From: Fistularia commersonii
Lineage: Eukaryota > Chordata > Actinopteri > Syngnathiformes > Fistulariidae
Assembly (NCBI GenBank): GCA_037954325.1
Contig: JBBMNZ010000009.1
Span: forward strand, 15,658,286 to 15,722,285
DNA length: 64,000 nt
Direction of reading: 5' to 3'
In this document: piece by piece, positions 62,085-64,000 of the stretch
Layout: every line of letters begins with the position of its first letter
How positions within the stretch are numbered: the first letter of the stretch is position 1
Position numbers and translations under genes: made by a program
The notes under the pieces: model-generated
The model's database searches: none
Seen by the model: the letters and a program-made list of their open reading frames with translations, nothing else
What the model was told of the DNA's origin: nothing

Positions 62085-63480
62085 TAAAATTCCAAAATTA
62101 GATAAGTAGTGGATTCTCATTTTTCTCTCTAAACCCACAAAAAAAAATCACTTTTCAGCTCAAGATATTTCTTAAAAATGATTCCAGTTTTTGTTGGAAA
62201 ACTTAGAATTCGAAAATTAGATAAATAGTGGATTCTCATTTTTCTGGATCTCATTGTGGTTCTCATTTTTCTCTCTAAACCCACAAAAAATCACTTTCTA
62301 GCTGAAACTGTTCTTAAGAGATGATTCCAGTTGTCTATTCTATTTTTTATCAGACAATGTAGTATTCCAAAATTAGATAACTAGTGGATTCTCATTTGTT
62401 TTCTCTAAACCCACAAAAAAAAGATCACTTTGTAGCTAAAAATGTTTCTTAAAAATGATTCCCGCTTTCTATTCCACTTTTTATCTGAAAATGTAGTATT
62501 CCAAAATTCAATAAATATTGGATTCTTATTTTTCTCTCTAAACCCAGACAAAAAGATGATATTTCAGCTAACACATTTGGGAGAAAAAAGTCAATTTATT
62601 CAATTCTTTATATGAATATTAAGAGTTCCAAAATTAGAGAAATAGTGGATTCTCATTTTTCTGGATCTCATTCTGATTCTCATTTTTCTCTCTAAACCCA
62701 CAAAAAAAAATATTTTCAGCTAAAGATATTTCTTAAAAATGATTCCCGTTGTCTGTTCCACTTTTTATCTGAAAATGAAGTATTCCAAAATTCAATAAAT
62801 ATTGGATTCTCATTTTTCTCTATAAACCTACAAACACATCACTTTATAGCTCAAGATATTTCTTAAAAATGATTCCAGTTGTCTATTCCACTTTTTGTCT
62901 GAATATTAAGAATTCCAAAATTAGATAAATAGTGGATTCTCATTTTTTCCCTTAACCCACCAAAAAAGATGCTATTACAGCTGACACTTTTGGGAAAAAA
63001 AGTCAATTTATTCTATTCTTTATATGAATATTAAGAATTCCAAAATTAGATAAATAGTGGATTCTCATTTTTTCCCTTAACCCACCAAAAAAGATGCTAT
63101 TTCAGCTGACACTTTTGGGAAAAAAAGTCAATTTATTCTATTCTTTATATGAATATTAAGAATTCCAAAATTAGATAAATAGTGGATTCTCATTTTTTCC
63201 CTAAACCCACCAAAAAAAAAAAGCTAAAAATGTTTCTTGTTAACGATTCCAGTTGTCTATTCCACGTTTTATCTGAAAATTTAGAATTCCAAAATCAGAT
63301 AAATAGTGGATTCTCATTTTTCTCTCTAAACCCACAAAACAAAATCACTTTTTAGCTAAAATTGCTCTTAAAAATGATTCCAGTTGTCTATTCCAAAATC
63401 AGATAAATAGTGGATTCTTATTTTTCTCTCTAAACCTAGACAAAACATCACTTATCAGCTAACATGTTTGGGAAAAAGAA
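62085..63480 (+). repeat. Approx. 120-bp satellite in the CNNM3 intron
   Basis: About eleven copies share TCCAAAATTAGATAAATAGT, GGATTCTCATTTTTCTCTCT, AAACCCACAAAAAA and GATTCCAGTTGTCTATTCCA. GGATTCT occurrences fall near 62112, 62230, 62393, 62520, 62648, 62803, 62935, 63060, 63184, 63309 and 63411. Spacing varies from about 100 to 165 because of internal indels. Confidence 0.92.
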
Positions 63481-64000
63481 GGCAGTTTATGCCTTTAAAA
63501 TTCCACTTTTATCTCAGTATTTAGATTTTGTCATTCTATTTATTTTAGGGGGGAAAGAATCACTTTTCAGTTGAAAAATGATCTCAAAAGATGATTCTAC
63601 TCTAGTTTATTCCACTCTTAATCCAAATATTTAGGATGCCGACATTTTAAGATAAAAAGTGGAACAAAGCACTGGAGAAAATTGTATTTTTTTTTTTTAC
63701 TTTCTTTAAAGTGTCCAAAATCAGTGTGTGTGATTTTGGCAAGAAATTGAGCTCAGAGATTCTAAAATATTTATGTATTTGTCTGAAATATTTAGAGAAA
63801 AGTTGGAATGAACTGATAGAGAATCAGTTTCTTATCTGGAGCTTTAAAAAAACAAATATATATATTTTGTTTTCTCTTTTTAAGCTGAATTTTTTTTTTT
63901 TGTAACTATATTTAAACAATCCCCAAATCTTATTTTGGGATTCTGAATATTTAGATACAAAGTGAAATAAACTAAGGAATCGCTTTAGTGCTAATTTTTC
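63481..64000 (+). other. AT-rich CNNM3 intron, runs to window end
   Basis: Decaying satellite words and AT-rich DNA. No exon is recognised. Confidence 0.6.

Overview
The window is vertebrate nuclear DNA, most likely from a ray-finned (teleost) fish. The genes have GT-AG introns and vertebrate-type protein families. The non-coding DNA is dense in CA/GT microsatellites and TTAGC/GCTAA-rich minisatellites. It also holds hAT miniature transposons, non-LTR retrotransposon debris and a fish-style TRIM/B30.2 gene. There is no prokaryotic organisation, no CRISPR array and no convincing RNA gene.

Layout on the + strand: (1) 419-3240, the last three exons of a gene I could not name. (2) 6857-20974, a complete 12-exon SEC14-like gene of 403 codons with CRAL-TRIO and GOLD domains, closest by eye to the SEC14L2/3/4 group; its 6.9-kb intron 2 is filled with 22-bp and 39-bp minisatellites. 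(3) 25319-53626, a complete 8-exon CNNM-family gene of 945 codons, best matched to CNNM4. (4) 61256-61921, the first coding exon of a second CNNM paralogue, best matched to CNNM3, whose remainder lies beyond the window. A CNNM4-CNNM3 tandem pair is also known in mammals, so this looks like conserved synteny. On the - strand, nested in CNNM4 intron 1, lies a two-exon TRIM-like gene (31762-32920) with a coiled coil and PRY-SPRY but no visible RING or B-box.

Between the exons the sequence is mostly repeats. CNNM4 introns carry CA runs near several donors and GT runs near several acceptors, a 92-bp x4 minisatellite, pentanucleotide arrays, a broken LINE reverse transcriptase, an 80-bp satellite with 240-bp higher-order periodicity, and a 624-bp tandem duplication. 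A dispersed retroposon-like repeat occurs about nine times.

The observations I would follow first are these. CNNM4 intron 2 has long (CA)n at its donor end and long (GT)n at its acceptor end, so the intron ends could pair in RNA. SEC14L intron 6 is exactly 246 nt, has no in-frame stop, and would encode an 82-residue Lys-Val-Leu-Gln repeat if retained. The CNNM3-like gene has an intron inside the region that is one uninterrupted exon in its CNNM4 neighbour. The antisense TRIM gene lacks a RING. A full palindromic CRE and a full palindromic E-box sit just upstream of the two CNNM start codons.

All exon coordinates come from reading frame, splice-site consensus and remembered family sequence. 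No alignment, RNA or database search was available.
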